From: Ralstonia wenshanensis
GTDB taxonomy: Bacteria; Pseudomonadota; Gammaproteobacteria; Burkholderiales; Burkholderiaceae
NCBI RefSeq assembly: GCF_021173085.1
Contig: NZ_CP076413.1
Location: 1,178,001 to 1,242,000 of the forward strand
Direction of reading: 5' to 3'
DNA: 64,000 bases
Shown here: piece after piece, positions 29,805 through 39,523 of the stretch
How positions within the stretch are numbered: position 1 is the first letter of the stretch
How the letters are laid out: the number at the start of each line of letters is the position of its first letter
The notes under the pieces: model-generated
The model's input: the letters and a program-made list of their open reading frames with translations, nothing else
Database searches by the model: none
Told to the model about the DNA's origin: nothing
Program-made: the position numbers and the translations under genes

Positions 29805-31121
29805 ATGTCGATCAAGAAGATTGCGGGGGCCGCAGCAGTGCTGGCCGCGTGTACGTTTGCGCAAGGCGCGTACGCGGTGACGGAAATCCAATGGTGGCAT
29901 TCGATGGAAGGCGCCTTGAACGACAAGGTGAACGAGATCGCCACCAAGTTCAACGCGAGCCAGTCCGACTACAAGATCGTGCCGGTCTACAAGGGCCAGT
30001 ACGATGAATCGCTGGCTGCGGGCATCGCGGCATTCCGCGCCGGCAACGCACCGGCCATCCTGCAGGTGTTCGAAGTGGGTACCGCGACGATGATGAACGC
30101 CAAGGGCGCCATCGTGCCGGTGGCCAAGGTCATGAAGGACGCCGGCGAGAAATTTGATCCGAAGGCCTACGTGCCTGCTGTGGCTGGCTACTACACGTCG
30201 AACAAGGGCGAGATGCTGTCGTTCCCGTTCAACAGCTCGACGACGATCATGTATTACAACAAGGACGCCTTCAAGAAGGCCGGCCTTGACCCGAACAAGC
30301 CGCCCGCAACGTGGCAGGAAGTGGCCATCGATGCAGCCAAGCTCAAAGCCGCAGGCGTGCCCTGCGGCTACACGACCGACTGGCAGTCGTGGGTGCATCT
30401 GGAGAGCTTCTCGGCCTGGCACAACGTTTCGTTTGCGACCGAGAACAATGGTTTTGGTGGCGCAAAGGCTCGCCTGAACTTCAATGGCCCGGTGCAGATC
30501 AAGCACATCCAGAACCTGCTCGACATGGAGAAGAAGGGCTACTTCACCTACGCCGGCCGCAAGGACGAGCCGAAGGCGAAGTTCATTGCGGGTGAGTGCG
30601 CCATGCACACGGGTTCGTCGGCAGCGCTGGCGAACATCCGCAAGAACGCCAAGTTCAACTTCAGCCCGGCGCCCCTGCCGTACGAAGCCGGCGTGCCCGG
30701 AGCCCCGCAGAACACGATCATCGGCGGCGCTTCGCTGTGGGTGATGGGCGGCCACAAGGCTGAAGAGTACAAGGGCGTCGCGAAGTTCTTCTCGTTCCTG
30801 TCGCGTCCGGAAGTGCAGGCCGACTGGCACCAGTCGACCGGCTATCTGCCTGTGACCCTGGAAGCGTATGAGCTGACCAAGAAGTCCGGCTACTACGACA
30901 AGAACCCCGGCGCTGACGTGGCTGTCAAGCAGATGATCGTCAAGACGACCGACAAGTCGCGCGGCATTCGTCTGGGCAACTTCCCGCAGATCCGGCAGGT
31001 GATCGACGAAGAGCTGGAAGCCGTCTGGGCCGGCAAGAAAACGCCAAAGGAAGCGCTGGACACGGCTGTGGCACGCGGCAACGAGCTGCTCGCCCGCTTC
31101 GAGAAGACCGTCAAGGAATAA
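29805..31121 (+). CDS. ugpB: Glycerol-3-phosphate ABC transporter, periplasmic binding protein
   Basis: UgpB (438 aa) captures sn-glycerol 3-phosphate or glycerophosphodiesters in the periplasm for the UgpAEC importer. A signal peptide covers residues 1-24 ([11 protein letters not shown] then [10 protein letters not shown]). The mature part is a type 1 extracellular solute-binding protein with the conserved WWHSMEG opening and [16 protein letters not shown] and TGYLPV segments. AGGAGA precedes the ATG at 29805. Codon use is strongly biased, fitting the high level needed for a binding protein. It is followed by a hairpin that may limit transcription of the downstream genes. Confidence 0.96.
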   Translation: MSIKKIAGAAAVLAACTFAQGAYAVTEIQWWHSMEGALNDKVNEIATKFNASQSDYKIVPVYKGQYDESLAAGIAAFRAGNAPAILQVFEVGTATMMNAKGAIVPVAKVMKDAGEKFDPKAYVPAVAGYYTSNKGEMLSFPFNSSTTIMYYNKDAFKKAGLDPNKPPATWQEVAIDAAKLKAAGVPCGYTTDWQSWVHLESFSAWHNVSFATENNGFGGAKARLNFNGPVQIKHIQNLLDMEKKGYFTYAGRKDEPKAKFIAGECAMHTGSSAALANIRKNAKFNFSPAPLPYEAGVPGAPQNTIIGGASLWVMGGHKAEEYKGVAKFFSFLSRPEVQADWHQSTGYLPVTLEAYELTKKSGYYDKNPGADVAVKQMIVKTTDKSRGIRLGNFPQIRQVIDEELEAVWAGKKTPKEALDTAVARGNELLARFEKTVKE

Positions 31122-31144
31122 GCGCCGATTCGGTGCTCGTCTAA

Positions 31145-31187
31145 ACCGCCGGCCTCGTGCGTTCGCACCGGCCGGCGGTGCGTTTTT
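31145..31187 (+). terminator. Attenuator-like hairpin between ugpB and ugpA
   Basis: ACCGCCGGCC (31145-31154) pairs perfectly with GGCCGGCGGT (31170-31179). The loop contains a second stem, GTGCG with CGCAC. A GCGTTTTT tail follows and runs into the region just before the ugpA start (31198). It would lower ugpAEC message relative to ugpB and might hide the ribosome site. Confidence 0.75.
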
Positions 31188-31197
31188 GGAATGTCGC

Positions 31198-32079
31198 ATG
31201 GAAAAACGCGTCGTTTTTCGGTCGCGCTGGCTGCCGTATGTGCTGGTAGCCCCGCAGATCGTCATTACTCTGGTGTTCTTCTTCTGGCCCGCGGGGCAGG
31301 CGCTGTATCAGTCGCTGCTGCGCCAGGATGCCTTCGGCATCAACCTCGAATTCGTGGGGCTGGAGAACTTTCGTGATCTCTTCAACGATCCGACCTACCT
31401 CGGGTCGTTCCAGACCACGGCAGTGTTCGCCATTGGCGTCGCGCTGGTGGGTCTGGGCACCTCGCTGGCGCTGGCGTACTTTGCTGACCGCGCGCTGCGT
31501 GGTGCCACGTTCTACAAGACCCTGCTGATCTGGCCGTACGCCGTTGCGCCGGCCGTGGCTGGCGTCCTGTGGAGCTTCCTCTTCAACCCGACGCTGGGCA
31601 TCGTGTCGTTCGTGATCCGCAAGATGGGCGTGGACTGGAACTTCGTGCTCAACGGCGGGCAGGCGCTGACGCTGGTGGTCATCATCGCGGCATGGAAGCA
31701 GATCAGCTACAACTTCCTCTTCTTCCTGGCGGGGCTGCAGAGCATTCCGAAGTCGCTGATCGAAGCGGCGGCCATTGACGGTGCGGGGCCGTGGAAGCGC
31801 TTCTGGTCGATCGTTTTTCCGCTGCTGTCGCCCACCACGTTCTTCCTGATGGTGGTGAACGTCGTGTACGCGTTCTTCGACACCTTCGCCATCATCGATT
31901 CGGTCACGCAGGGCGGGCCGTTCAAAGCGACGGAGACGCTGGTGTTCAAGGTCTATCAAGACGGCGTGCGCGGTCTCGATATCGGTGGATCGGCGGCCCA
32001 GTCGGTGATCCTCATGGCCTTGGTGATCGTGCTGACGATCGTCCAGTTCCGCTACGTCGAACGCAAAGTCCAATACTGA
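31198..32079 (+). CDS. ugpA: Glycerol-3-phosphate ABC transporter permease UgpA
   Basis: UgpA (293 aa) is one of the two inner-membrane subunits of the glycerol-3-phosphate importer. Six membrane helices are apparent, and the EAA loop that contacts the ATPase reads [21 protein letters not shown] near residue 195 (one residue beyond a full match shown in part). The length matches E. coli UgpA. I chose the ATG at 31198; the earlier in-frame TTG at 31186 lies inside the hairpin tail. The ribosome site is weak. Confidence 0.95.
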   Translation: MEKRVVFRSRWLPYVLVAPQIVITLVFFFWPAGQALYQSLLRQDAFGINLEFVGLENFRDLFNDPTYLGSFQTTAVFAIGVALVGLGTSLALAYFADRALRGATFYKTLLIWPYAVAPAVAGVLWSFLFNPTLGIVSFVIRKMGVDWNFVLNGGQALTLVVIIAAWKQISYNFLFFLAGLQSIPKSLIEAAAIDGAGPWKRFWSIVFPLLSPTTFFLMVVNVVYAFFDTFAIIDSVTQGGPFKATETLVFKVYQDGVRGLDIGGSAAQSVILMALVIVLTIVQFRYVERKVQY

Positions 32080-32097
32080 AAGGAGGGCAACCGCACC

Positions 32098-32946
32098 ATG
32101 ATTGAACGCCGTCCGTTCCTGGACTTCCTCACCCACGTCGTGCTGATCCTTGGCGTGATCGTCGTGGCGTTTCCGGTGTACGTCGTATTCGTCGCATCGT
32201 CATTGACGGCCGAAGACGTGCTGCAAGCACCGATGACGCTGATTCCTGGTCCGCACCTCATCGAGAACTACCGCACGGTGCTCACGTCGGGCATGGGCAA
32301 CTCGGCCACGCCGGTCGGCACCATGCTGATGAACAGCCTGATCATGGCGTTGGGCATCTCGCTCGGGAAGATCGCGATCTCCATCATCTCGGCCTTCGCG
32401 ATCGTCTATTTCAAGTTCCCGCTGCGCAAGACGTTCTTCTGGCTCATCTTCGTTACGCTGATGCTGCCGGTGGAAGTTCGCATCCTGCCCACGTACAAGG
32501 TGGTGTCGGATCTCGGCATGCTGAACACCTACGCTGGCATGACGATTCCGATCATCGCGTCGGCCACGGCCACGTTCCTGTTCCGGCAGTTCTTCCTGAC
32601 CATTCCCGATGAACTGGCGGAAGCTGCGCGCATCGATGGCGCCGGCCCGCTCAAGTTCTTCTGGGATGTGGTGCTGCCGCTGTCGCGCACCAGCATCGCG
32701 GCGCTGTTCGTGATCCAGTTCATCTACGGCTGGAACCAGTACCTCTGGCCGCTCCTGATCACGACCGAAAAGAGCATGACGCCGATTGTGCTGGGCGTGA
32801 CGCAGATGATCTCCCGCTCCGGCGATTCCGCCACCGACTGGAACCTGCTGATGGCCACCGTGATGCTGGCCATGTTGCCGCCCGCGGCAATCGTGATCGG
32901 CATGCAGCGGTGGTTTGTGAAGGGCCTCGTCGAAACCGAAAAGTAA
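32098..32946 (+). CDS. ugpE: Glycerol-3-phosphate ABC transporter permease UgpE
   Basis: UgpE (282 aa) is the second permease of the importer. Six hydrophobic segments are visible, and the EAA motif is [20 protein letters not shown] near 180-200. AGGAGG lies ahead of the ATG, 18 bases after the ugpA stop. The C-terminal [14 protein letters not shown] end is typical of the family. Confidence 0.95.
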   Translation: MIERRPFLDFLTHVVLILGVIVVAFPVYVVFVASSLTAEDVLQAPMTLIPGPHLIENYRTVLTSGMGNSATPVGTMLMNSLIMALGISLGKIAISIISAFAIVYFKFPLRKTFFWLIFVTLMLPVEVRILPTYKVVSDLGMLNTYAGMTIPIIASATATFLFRQFFLTIPDELAEAARIDGAGPLKFFWDVVLPLSRTSIAALFVIQFIYGWNQYLWPLLITTEKSMTPIVLGVTQMISRSGDSATDWNLLMATVMLAMLPPAAIVIGMQRWFVKGLVETEK

Positions 32947-32956
32947 AAGAAGCAAG

Positions 32957-34054
32957 ATGGCAAAACTTTCGCTACGCAACGTGCAGAAGCATTACGCCAA
33001 CCTCCAGGTCGTGCACGGCATCGACATGGAAATCGGCGACGGGGAGTTCATCGTCATCGTCGGCCCGTCGGGCTGCGGCAAGTCCACGCTGCTGCGCATG
33101 GTGGCGGGGCTGGAGCCCATCACCGGTGGTGAAGTGTGGATTGGCGACCGCGTCGTCAACGAACTGGAGCCGGCCGAGCGCGATATCGCGATGGTGTTCC
33201 AGAACTACGCGCTGTATCCGCACATGAGCGTGTTCGACAACATGGCCTACGGCCTGAAGATCCGCGGCTTGCCCAAGAGCGATATTCAGGCCCGTGTGGA
33301 ACAGGCCGCAGGCATTCTCGAACTCGGCAAGCTGCTCGATCGCAAGCCGCGCCAGCTCTCGGGCGGCCAACGCCAGCGTGTGGCCATGGGCCGCGCGATC
33401 GTGCGTGAGCCGGCCGTGTTCCTGTTCGACGAGCCGCTCTCCAACCTGGATGCCAAGCTGCGCGTGCAGATGCGCCTGGAGCTGAAGGATCTACATCGCC
33501 GTCTGCGCACGACGAGTCTTTACGTCACGCACGATCAAGTTGAAGCGATGACGTTGGCCGATCGCATGATGGTGCTCAACGGCGGGCGGGTCGAGCAGAT
33601 CGGCACGCCGCTTGAGGTGTACTCGCGTCCGGCCAGCACGTTCGTGGCGGGTTTCATCGGTTCGCCGCCGATGAACCTCGTGCCCGTGTCGCGCCATGCC
33701 GGCGGCGGTACGCAGATCCGGGTGGATGGTGCGAAGGAGGGTGAGGCTGCCGCCACGCTGGGCCACCTGCCGATGGGCCTTCACCTGCCGGAGCGCGCGC
33801 TGATGGGTTTGCGCCCCGAACACATCGAGCCGTGCTCTGTCGATGAGGCCATCGCCTTGATTGACGTGCGCGTGGTCGAAGCCCTCGGTGCAGATGCGTT
33901 CGCGTACGGCACGCTGGCGGGTCACCCTGTCGTGGTCCGCCTGGAACCGCACGCCAGCGTAAAGGCCGGTGACAAGCTGCCGATCACCGCCTCGGCCGAG
34001 CATCTGCATTGGTTCGACCCGCAAACCACGCGCCGCATCGAGGCCCTGGCATGA
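32957..34054 (+). CDS. ugpC: Glycerol-3-phosphate ABC transporter ATPase UgpC
   Basis: UgpC (365 aa) is the MalK-type ATPase of the importer. Walker A is GPSGCGKST (36-44), the Q loop [13 protein letters not shown] near 80, the ABC signature [14 protein letters not shown] (about 134-147), and Walker [13 protein letters not shown] (about 155-166). The C-terminal OB/TOBE region (about 240-365), which in MalK-type proteins carries regulatory contacts, is complete. It overlaps ugpQ by four bases (ATGA). Confidence 0.96.
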   Translation: MAKLSLRNVQKHYANLQVVHGIDMEIGDGEFIVIVGPSGCGKSTLLRMVAGLEPITGGEVWIGDRVVNELEPAERDIAMVFQNYALYPHMSVFDNMAYGLKIRGLPKSDIQARVEQAAGILELGKLLDRKPRQLSGGQRQRVAMGRAIVREPAVFLFDEPLSNLDAKLRVQMRLELKDLHRRLRTTSLYVTHDQVEAMTLADRMMVLNGGRVEQIGTPLEVYSRPASTFVAGFIGSPPMNLVPVSRHAGGGTQIRVDGAKEGEAAATLGHLPMGLHLPERALMGLRPEHIEPCSVDEAIALIDVRVVEALGADAFAYGTLAGHPVVVRLEPHASVKAGDKLPITASAEHLHWFDPQTTRRIEALA

Positions 34055-34803
34055 CCGGCGCACGCGTCTTGCCGGCCTGGCCGTATCCGCGTGCCATTGC
34101 ACACCGTGGCGCGGGCAAGCTGGCGCCCGAGAACACGCTCGCGGCGTTCCGCCATGGCGCATCGTTCGGCTACCGCATGTTCGAGTTTGATGTGAAGCTC
34201 TCCGGCGACGGCGTGTCAGTCCTGTTGCACGATGCCACGCTGGATCGCACCACGAACGGCGCAGGCCGCCTCGATGCGCTCACGCTCGGTCAGATTGCGC
34301 AACTCGACGCAGGCAGTTGGCACAGCCCCGCCTATGCCGGCGAGCCGGTGCCGACGCTGGCAGCCATCACGCGCTACCTGCGCGCCAACAACTTCCTTGC
34401 CAATATCGAGATCAAGCCGGTGCCGGGCGCGGAGTGGCGCACGGGCGCTGCTGTTGCGCTCGATGCCCGCACGCTGTGGGCCGGCGCCGACGTGCCGCCG
34501 CTGCTGTCGTCGTTCTCCGAAGAAGCGCTGGCCGCCGCGCGCGAAGCTGCGCCGGAGTTGCCTCGCGCTTTGCTGCTCGACAAACTACCCGCTGATTGGC
34601 TCGATCGCCTGCGTGCATTGGATTGTGTTGCGCTCGACGCCAACCATCGCGAACTGACGCCCGAAATCATTGACGAGGCACACGCCGCAGGGTTTCGCGT
34701 CTGCTGCTACACGGTCAATGACCTGGACCGTGCGCAGTTGCTCTGGGGCGCTGGGCTGGATGGGTTGATCACCGATTGGGTCGACCGTATTTCTCCCGCC
34801 TGA
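34051..34803 (+). CDS. ugpQ: Cytoplasmic glycerophosphodiester phosphodiesterase UgpQ
   Basis: UgpQ (250 aa) splits glycerophosphodiesters brought in by UgpBAEC into glycerol 3-phosphate and an alcohol. The GDPD motifs are [17 protein letters not shown] at 17-33, [17 protein letters not shown] near 48-64 (metal-binding Glu and Asp, second catalytic His), and IEIKP near 125. There is no signal peptide, so the enzyme is cytoplasmic, as in E. coli. It shares an ATGA overlap with ugpC and closes the operon. Confidence 0.95.
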   Translation: MTGARVLPAWPYPRAIAHRGAGKLAPENTLAAFRHGASFGYRMFEFDVKLSGDGVSVLLHDATLDRTTNGAGRLDALTLGQIAQLDAGSWHSPAYAGEPVPTLAAITRYLRANNFLANIEIKPVPGAEWRTGAAVALDARTLWAGADVPPLLSSFSEEALAAAREAAPELPRALLLDKLPADWLDRLRALDCVALDANHRELTPEIIDEAHAAGFRVCCYTVNDLDRAQLLWGAGLDGLITDWVDRISPA

Positions 34804-35094
34804 ATGTGATCAAGGCATGGCTTTGACGTGGCATAACAACGGTCCTTTGTCACGTCAAAGAATCAGAATATTGCTTATAAACATGCTATGCTTCCCCTCC
34901 GTGAAGACTTAGGTCCTTCCCGCACAACTTGTCTGTAAAAGCTGTCTCGGTACCTCCTTTCTGCATTGCGCGATCCGGTCCGACCAGGTGATTTCAGGCG
35001 ATTTAGTTTGCGATCCGCTAACCGGTCAAGCCGTGTCGCGGAAGGTTGATGAACCCGCTGAACTCCGGCAGACCCGGAGAAAAGTGAGCGCCCC
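34804..35094 (+). promoter_or_regulatory. ugpQ-sucA intergenic region with inverted repeat
   Basis: This 291-base gap holds no gene. A perfect 10-base inverted repeat, CTTTGACGTG (34821-34830) and CACGTCAAAG (34851-34860), with 20 bases between, begins 18 bases after ugpQ. It lacks a T run, so an operator is as likely as a terminator. An AT-rich stretch follows (34861-34892, including TATGCT) and probably contains the sucA promoter, but I cannot pair a -35 with confidence. Confidence 0.5.
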
Positions 35095-37959
35095 ATGACA
35101 GAGCTGTATAAGCAGTACCAGGACACTTCGTACCTGTCCGGCGGTAACGCCGCCTACGTTGAAGATCAGTACGAAGCGTATCTTCAAGATCCCACGTCCG
35201 TTAGCGAGGCCCTGCGCGCGTACTTCGATGCGCTGCAGAACGTCCCCGCCGTCGACGGTTCCAACGCCCGGGATATCCCCCACGCCCCCATCGTCACGTC
35301 GTTTGCTGAGCGCGCGAAGTCCGGCCCGATCAAGACGATTGTCGCGTCTGCCGATTCCGATATGGGACGCAAGCGCGTGTCGGCCACGCAGCTGATCGCC
35401 GCGTACCGCAATGTGGGCCTGCGTTGGGCCGATCTTGATCCGCTCAAGCGTCAGGAGCGCCCGCCGGTGCCGGATCTCGACCCGGCTTTCTACGGTTTCA
35501 CCGAAGCCGATCAGGACATCATCTTCAATGCCAGCAACACGTATTTCGGCAAGGAGTCGATGAGCCTGCGCGAGCTGGTTAACAACCTGCGCGAAACGTA
35601 CTGCGGCTCGATCGGTGCCGAATTCATGTACATCAGCGACCAGGCGCAAAAGCGCTGGTGGCAGGAGCGTCTGGAAACCATCCGCTCCAAGCCGACGTTC
35701 TCGGCTGAAAAGAAGAAGCACATCCTGGAACGCCTGACGGCCGCTGAGGGCCTCGAGCGCTTCCTGCATACCAAGTACGTCGGTCAGAAGCGCTTCTCGC
35801 TGGAAGGCGGCGAGAGCTTCATCGCGGCGATGGACGAACTGATCCAGCACGCCGGCGCCAAGGGCGTGCAGGAAATCGTGATCGGCATGGCCCACCGCGG
35901 CCGCCTGAACGTGCTGGTCAACACGCTGGGCAAGATGCCCGCCGACCTGTTTGCCGAATTCGAAGGCAAGCACGTGGACGACCTGCCGGCCGGCGACGTG
36001 AAGTACCACAAGGGTTTCTCGAGCGACGTCACCACCCCGGGCGGCCCCGTCCACCTGTCGCTGGCGTTCAACCCGTCGCACCTGGAAATCGTCAACCCGG
36101 TCGTGGAAGGCTCGGTCAAGGCACGTCAGGAACGCCGCGGTGACAAGCACGGCGCGCAAGTGCTGGCAGTGCAGGTGCACGGCGACGCGGCCTTCGCTGG
36201 CCAGGGCGTTGTGATGGAAACGCTGAACCTCGCACAAACGCGTGGTTACGGCACGGGCGGCACGATCCACATCGTCATCAACAACCAGATCGGTTTCACG
36301 ACGTCGGACCCGCGCGACTCGCGCTCGACGCTGTACTGTACCGACGTGGTCAAGATGATCGAAGCGCCGGTCCTCCACGTGAACGGTGACGATCCGGAAG
36401 CCGTCGTGCTGGCCATGCAACTGGCCGTGGATTACCGTACCGAGTTCCAGAAGGACATCGCGGTCGACATCATCTGCTTCCGCAAGCTCGGCCACAACGA
36501 GCAAGATACGCCGGCGATGACGCAGCCGCTGATGTACAAGAAGATCGGCACGCATCCCGGTACGCGCAAGCTCTACGCAGACAAGCTCGTCACGCAGAAC
36601 ACGCTGAAGACCGAAGAGCCGGACGGCCTCGTGCAGGAATTCCGCGCCGCCATGGACGCGGGCAAGCACACGGTCGACCCGGTGCTGTCGAACTTCAAGA
36701 ACAAGTTCGCTGTGGACTGGATGCCGTTCCTGAACCGCAAGTGGACGGATGCTGCCGATACTGCTGTGCCGATGGCCGAACTCAAGCGTCTGGCCGAACG
36801 CATCACCGCCATCCCCGATCACTTCAAGCTGCACCCGCTGGTTGAGAACGTCGTCAACAACCGCGCCAAGATGGGCAAGGGCGAGCTGTCGCTGGACTGG
36901 GGCATGGGCGAGCACCTGGCCTTCGCATCGCTGGTGGCGTCGGGCTACCCGGTGCGTATCACCGGTCAGGACGCTGGTCGCGGTACGTTCACGCACCGCC
37001 ACGCCGTGCTGCACGATCAGAACCGTGAGCGTTGGGACGCCGGCAGCTACATCCCGCTGCAGAACGTGTCGGAGAGCCAAGCTCCCTTTACGGTGATCGA
37101 CTCGGTGCTGTCGGAAGAAGCCGTGATGGGCTTCGAATACGGCTATTCGTCGGCTGAGCCGAACACCCTGGTGATCTGGGAAGCCCAGTTCGGCGACTTC
37201 GCCAACGGCGCACAGGTGGTGATTGACCAGTTCATCTCGTCGGGCGAAGTGAAGTGGGGCCGCGCCTCAGGCTTGACGCTGATGCTGCCGCACGGCTACG
37301 AAGGCCAAGGTCCGGAGCACAGCTCGGCACGCCTGGAGCGCTACCTGCAGCTCTGCGCAGACCACAACATGCAAGTGGTGCAGCCGACCACGCCGGCACA
37401 GATCTTCCACCTGCTGCGTCGCCAGATGATCCGGATGTTCCGCAAGCCGCTGATCATCCTGACGCCGAAGTCGCTGCTGCGCAGCAAGGATGCGGTGTCG
37501 CCGCTGTCGGATCTGGCCAAGGGCCATTTCGAAACGGTGATCGCCGATACGGCCGAAGATCTGAACGCCGCCAAGGTCAAGCGCGTCGTGGCCTGCTCGG
37601 GCAAGGTCTACTACGACCTGGTCAACGCCCGTAAGGAACGTGGCCTGACCGACACGGCCATCATCCGCGTGGAACAGCTCTATCCGTTCCCGCACAAGGC
37701 GTTCGCAGCCGAGCTGAAGAAGTATCCGAACCTCGCCGAAGTGGTGTGGTGCCAGGACGAGCCGCAGAACCAGGGTGCCTGGTTCTTCGTGCAGCACTAC
37801 ATCCTCGAGAACATGACCGAGGGGCAGAAGCTGGGCTACGCAGGCCGCCCGGCATCGGCATCGCCGGCCGTGGGCTACTACGCGAAGCACAACGAGCAGC
37901 AGAAGGCGCTGATCGATGCCGCGTTCGGCAAGCTCAAGGGCTTCGTGCTGAACAAGTAA
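35095..37959 (+). CDS. sucA: 2-oxoglutarate dehydrogenase E1 component
   Basis: SucA (954 aa) decarboxylates 2-oxoglutarate with thiamine diphosphate and passes the succinyl group to SucB. The N-terminal binding segment (DTSYLSGGNAAYVEDQYEAY; first part shown) is complete. GMAHRGRLNVLVNTLGK near 262-279 and NPSHLEIVNPVVEGSVKA near 325-342 belong to the thiamine and substrate site. The C-terminal half has the transketolase pyrimidine-binding domain (GQDAGRGTFTHRHAV near 624). Full length. Strong codon bias indicates high expression. sucB follows after 135 bases. Confidence 0.98.
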   Translation: MTELYKQYQDTSYLSGGNAAYVEDQYEAYLQDPTSVSEALRAYFDALQNVPAVDGSNARDIPHAPIVTSFAERAKSGPIKTIVASADSDMGRKRVSATQLIAAYRNVGLRWADLDPLKRQERPPVPDLDPAFYGFTEADQDIIFNASNTYFGKESMSLRELVNNLRETYCGSIGAEFMYISDQAQKRWWQERLETIRSKPTFSAEKKKHILERLTAAEGLERFLHTKYVGQKRFSLEGGESFIAAMDELIQHAGAKGVQEIVIGMAHRGRLNVLVNTLGKMPADLFAEFEGKHVDDLPAGDVKYHKGFSSDVTTPGGPVHLSLAFNPSHLEIVNPVVEGSVKARQERRGDKHGAQVLAVQVHGDAAFAGQGVVMETLNLAQTRGYGTGGTIHIVINNQIGFTTSDPRDSRSTLYCTDVVKMIEAPVLHVNGDDPEAVVLAMQLAVDYRTEFQKDIAVDIICFRKLGHNEQDTPAMTQPLMYKKIGTHPGTRKLYADKLVTQNTLKTEEPDGLVQEFRAAMDAGKHTVDPVLSNFKNKFAVDWMPFLNRKWTDAADTAVPMAELKRLAERITAIPDHFKLHPLVENVVNNRAKMGKGELSLDWGMGEHLAFASLVASGYPVRITGQDAGRGTFTHRHAVLHDQNRERWDAGSYIPLQNVSESQAPFTVIDSVLSEEAVMGFEYGYSSAEPNTLVIWEAQFGDFANGAQVVIDQFISSGEVKWGRASGLTLMLPHGYEGQGPEHSSARLERYLQLCADHNMQVVQPTTPAQIFHLLRRQMIRMFRKPLIILTPKSLLRSKDAVSPLSDLAKGHFETVIADTAEDLNAAKVKRVVACSGKVYYDLVNARKERGLTDTAIIRVEQLYPFPHKAFAAELKKYPNLAEVVWCQDEPQNQGAWFFVQHYILENMTEGQKLGYAGRPASASPAVGYYAKHNEQQKALIDAAFGKLKGFVLNK

Positions 37960-37975
37960 GCGACCTCTGCACCAG

Positions 37976-37997
37976 GGCGGCAGCTTCGGCTGTCGCC
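37976..37997 (+). other. UUCG-capped hairpin between sucA and sucB
   Basis: GGCGGCAGC (37976-37984) pairs with GCTGTCGCC (37989-37997) around a TTCG tetraloop (one G-T pair), a very stable RNA fold 16 bases after sucA. There is no T run, so it more likely protects the 3' end of sucA message than terminates it. Confidence 0.55.
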
Positions 37998-38094
37998 TTG
38001 ACGCATCTTCGCTCCCGAATTCCACCGTATATCGAATTTAGCGCGGCTCCCGCACAAGAGGAGCACGTGCACATGAATCCAAGGAAGCACCGAA

Positions 38095-39348
38095 ATGGCT
38101 ATCGTTGAAGTCAAGGTCCCGCAGTTTTCCGAGTCCGTTGAAGAGGGCACGCTGATCTCCTGGAAGAAGAAGCCGGGCGAAGCCGTGGCCCAGGACGAAA
38201 TCCTGATCGAAGTCGAGACCGACAAGGTCGTGCTGGAAGTGCCGGCCCCGTCGGCTGGCGTGCTGGCTGAAGTGCTGGTGGCGGACGGCGCAACCGTGAC
38301 GTCGGAACAACTGCTGGCTAAGATCGACACCGAAGGCAAGGCAGGCGCTGCCGCTCCGGCTGCTGCTGCACCGGCTCCCGCAGCTGCTGCACCGGCACCG
38401 GCTGCCGCCGCTCCGGCCGCTGCTGCTGCGGGTGGCGTGGCCATGCCGTCGGCTGCCAAGCTGATGGCTGAGAACAACCTGTCGGCTGGCCAAGTGGCCG
38501 GCACGGGCCGCGATGGTCGCATCACCAAGGGCGACGTGCTGGGTGCCGTGGCCGGTGGCGCCAAGCCGGCTGCTGCTGCCGCTCCGCAAGCCGCACGTCC
38601 GGCGCTGCAGCAAGTGGCTGCACCGGTAGATTTCGCCGCCCTGGGCGACCGTCCGGAAGAGCGCGTGCCGATGAGCCGCCTGCGTGCCCGTATCGCCGAG
38701 CGCCTGGTGCAATCGCAATCGACCAACGCCATCCTCACCACCTTCAACGAAGTCAACATGAAGCCGGTGATGGACTTGCGCGCCAAGTTCAAGGACCAGT
38801 TCGAGAAGACCCATGGCGTGAAGCTGGGCTTCATGTCGTTCTTCGTGAAGGCGGCTGTCCACGCACTGAAGAAGTACCCGGTCATCAACGCCTCGGTTGA
38901 CGGCAACGACATCGTGTACCACGGCTACTTCGACATCGGTATCGCTGTCGGCTCGCCGCGCGGCCTGGTGGTGCCCATCCTGCGCAATGCCGACCAGATG
39001 AGCCTGGCCGATATCGAGAAGAAGATTGCCGAATTCGGCCAGAAGGCCAAGGACGGCAAGCTGACGCTCGACGACCTGACCGGCGGTACGTTCTCGATCT
39101 CGAACGGCGGCACGTTCGGCTCGATGCTGTCGACCCCGATCATCAACCCGCCGCAATCGGCCATCCTGGGCGTGCACGCCACCAAGGACCGTGCTGTGGT
39201 GGAGAACGGCCAAGTCGTCGTTCGCCCGATGAACTATCTGGCCATGTCCTACGACCACCGCATCATCGACGGCCGCGAAGCCGTGCTGGGTCTGGTGGCG
39301 ATGAAGGAAGCGCTGGAAGACCCGGCCCGCCTGCTGCTGGATCTGTAA
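38095..39348 (+). CDS. sucB: 2-oxoglutarate dehydrogenase E2 (dihydrolipoyl succinyltransferase)
   Basis: SucB (417 aa) carries the swinging lipoyl arm and transfers succinyl to CoA. Domains in order: one lipoyl domain (1-78) with lipoyl-lysine Lys44 in [10 protein letters not shown]; an Ala/Pro-rich flexible linker; a small E3/E1-binding domain (about 115-150, [20 protein letters not shown]; shown in part); and the catalytic domain (about 185-417) with [12 protein letters not shown] near 384-395 carrying the active-site His and Asp. The linker is repetitive (APAPAAAA). Length is typical of E2o. Confidence 0.98.
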   Translation: MAIVEVKVPQFSESVEEGTLISWKKKPGEAVAQDEILIEVETDKVVLEVPAPSAGVLAEVLVADGATVTSEQLLAKIDTEGKAGAAAPAAAAPAPAAAAPAPAAAAPAAAAAGGVAMPSAAKLMAENNLSAGQVAGTGRDGRITKGDVLGAVAGGAKPAAAAAPQAARPALQQVAAPVDFAALGDRPEERVPMSRLRARIAERLVQSQSTNAILTTFNEVNMKPVMDLRAKFKDQFEKTHGVKLGFMSFFVKAAVHALKKYPVINASVDGNDIVYHGYFDIGIAVGSPRGLVVPILRNADQMSLADIEKKIAEFGQKAKDGKLTLDDLTGGTFSISNGGTFGSMLSTPIINPPQSAILGVHATKDRAVVENGQVVVRPMNYLAMSYDHRIIDGREAVLGLVAMKEALEDPARLLLDL

Positions 39349-39468
39349 ACCTGCCCACGGTCCTACTGCGCGACCCGATCTTGAACCTGCGATGCTCGCC
39401 GTACCCGTGTACGGCTGCGCTTCTCACTCCAACCTCGGGCCGCTCGCTACAGACCGTGAACAGGTTTA
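39346..39468 (+). repeat. Long imperfect hairpin element between sucB and lpd
   Basis: A 17-base arm starting in the sucB stop codon (39346-39362, TAAACCTGCCCACGGTC) pairs 15 of 17 bases with 39452-39468. Inside are short matched stems (GCGA at 39370 with TCGC at 39444; CCCGA at 39374 with TCGGG at 39435) and a perfect apical stem GCCGTAC (39398-39404) with GTACGGC (39409-39415) around a CCGT loop. The whole gap of about 123 bases can fold as one long hairpin. It resembles a mobile or repeated intergenic element or a structured RNA, but no second copy exists in this window. Confidence 0.55.
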
Positions 39469-39481
39469 AACCGATTGTTGA

Positions 39482-39503
39482 CGTTCCCGCTCAAGCGGGA
39501 ACG
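39482..39503. repeat. REP-like palindrome upstream of lpd
   Basis: CGTTCCCGCT and AGCGGGAACG form a perfect 10-base dyad separated by CA, ending 20 bases before the lpd start. The TTCCCGC/GCGGGAA core is typical of short dispersed palindromes in many proteobacteria. Confidence 0.6.
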
Positions 39504-39523
39504 ACAGACCAAAGGATTTCTCC

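Noticed and set aside
34821-34860. TTGACG...CGTCAA as an FNR box
   Set aside because: The half-sites are separated by over 20 bases rather than four, so it cannot be a normal FNR site.
35026-37080. 684-codon minus-strand frame opposite sucA
   Set aside because: Antisense shadow; sucA codon bias and motifs explain the region.
38341-38640. Repeated GCTGCTGC-type tracts in sucB
   Set aside because: They encode the normal Ala/Pro flexible linkers of an E2 protein, not a separate repeat element.
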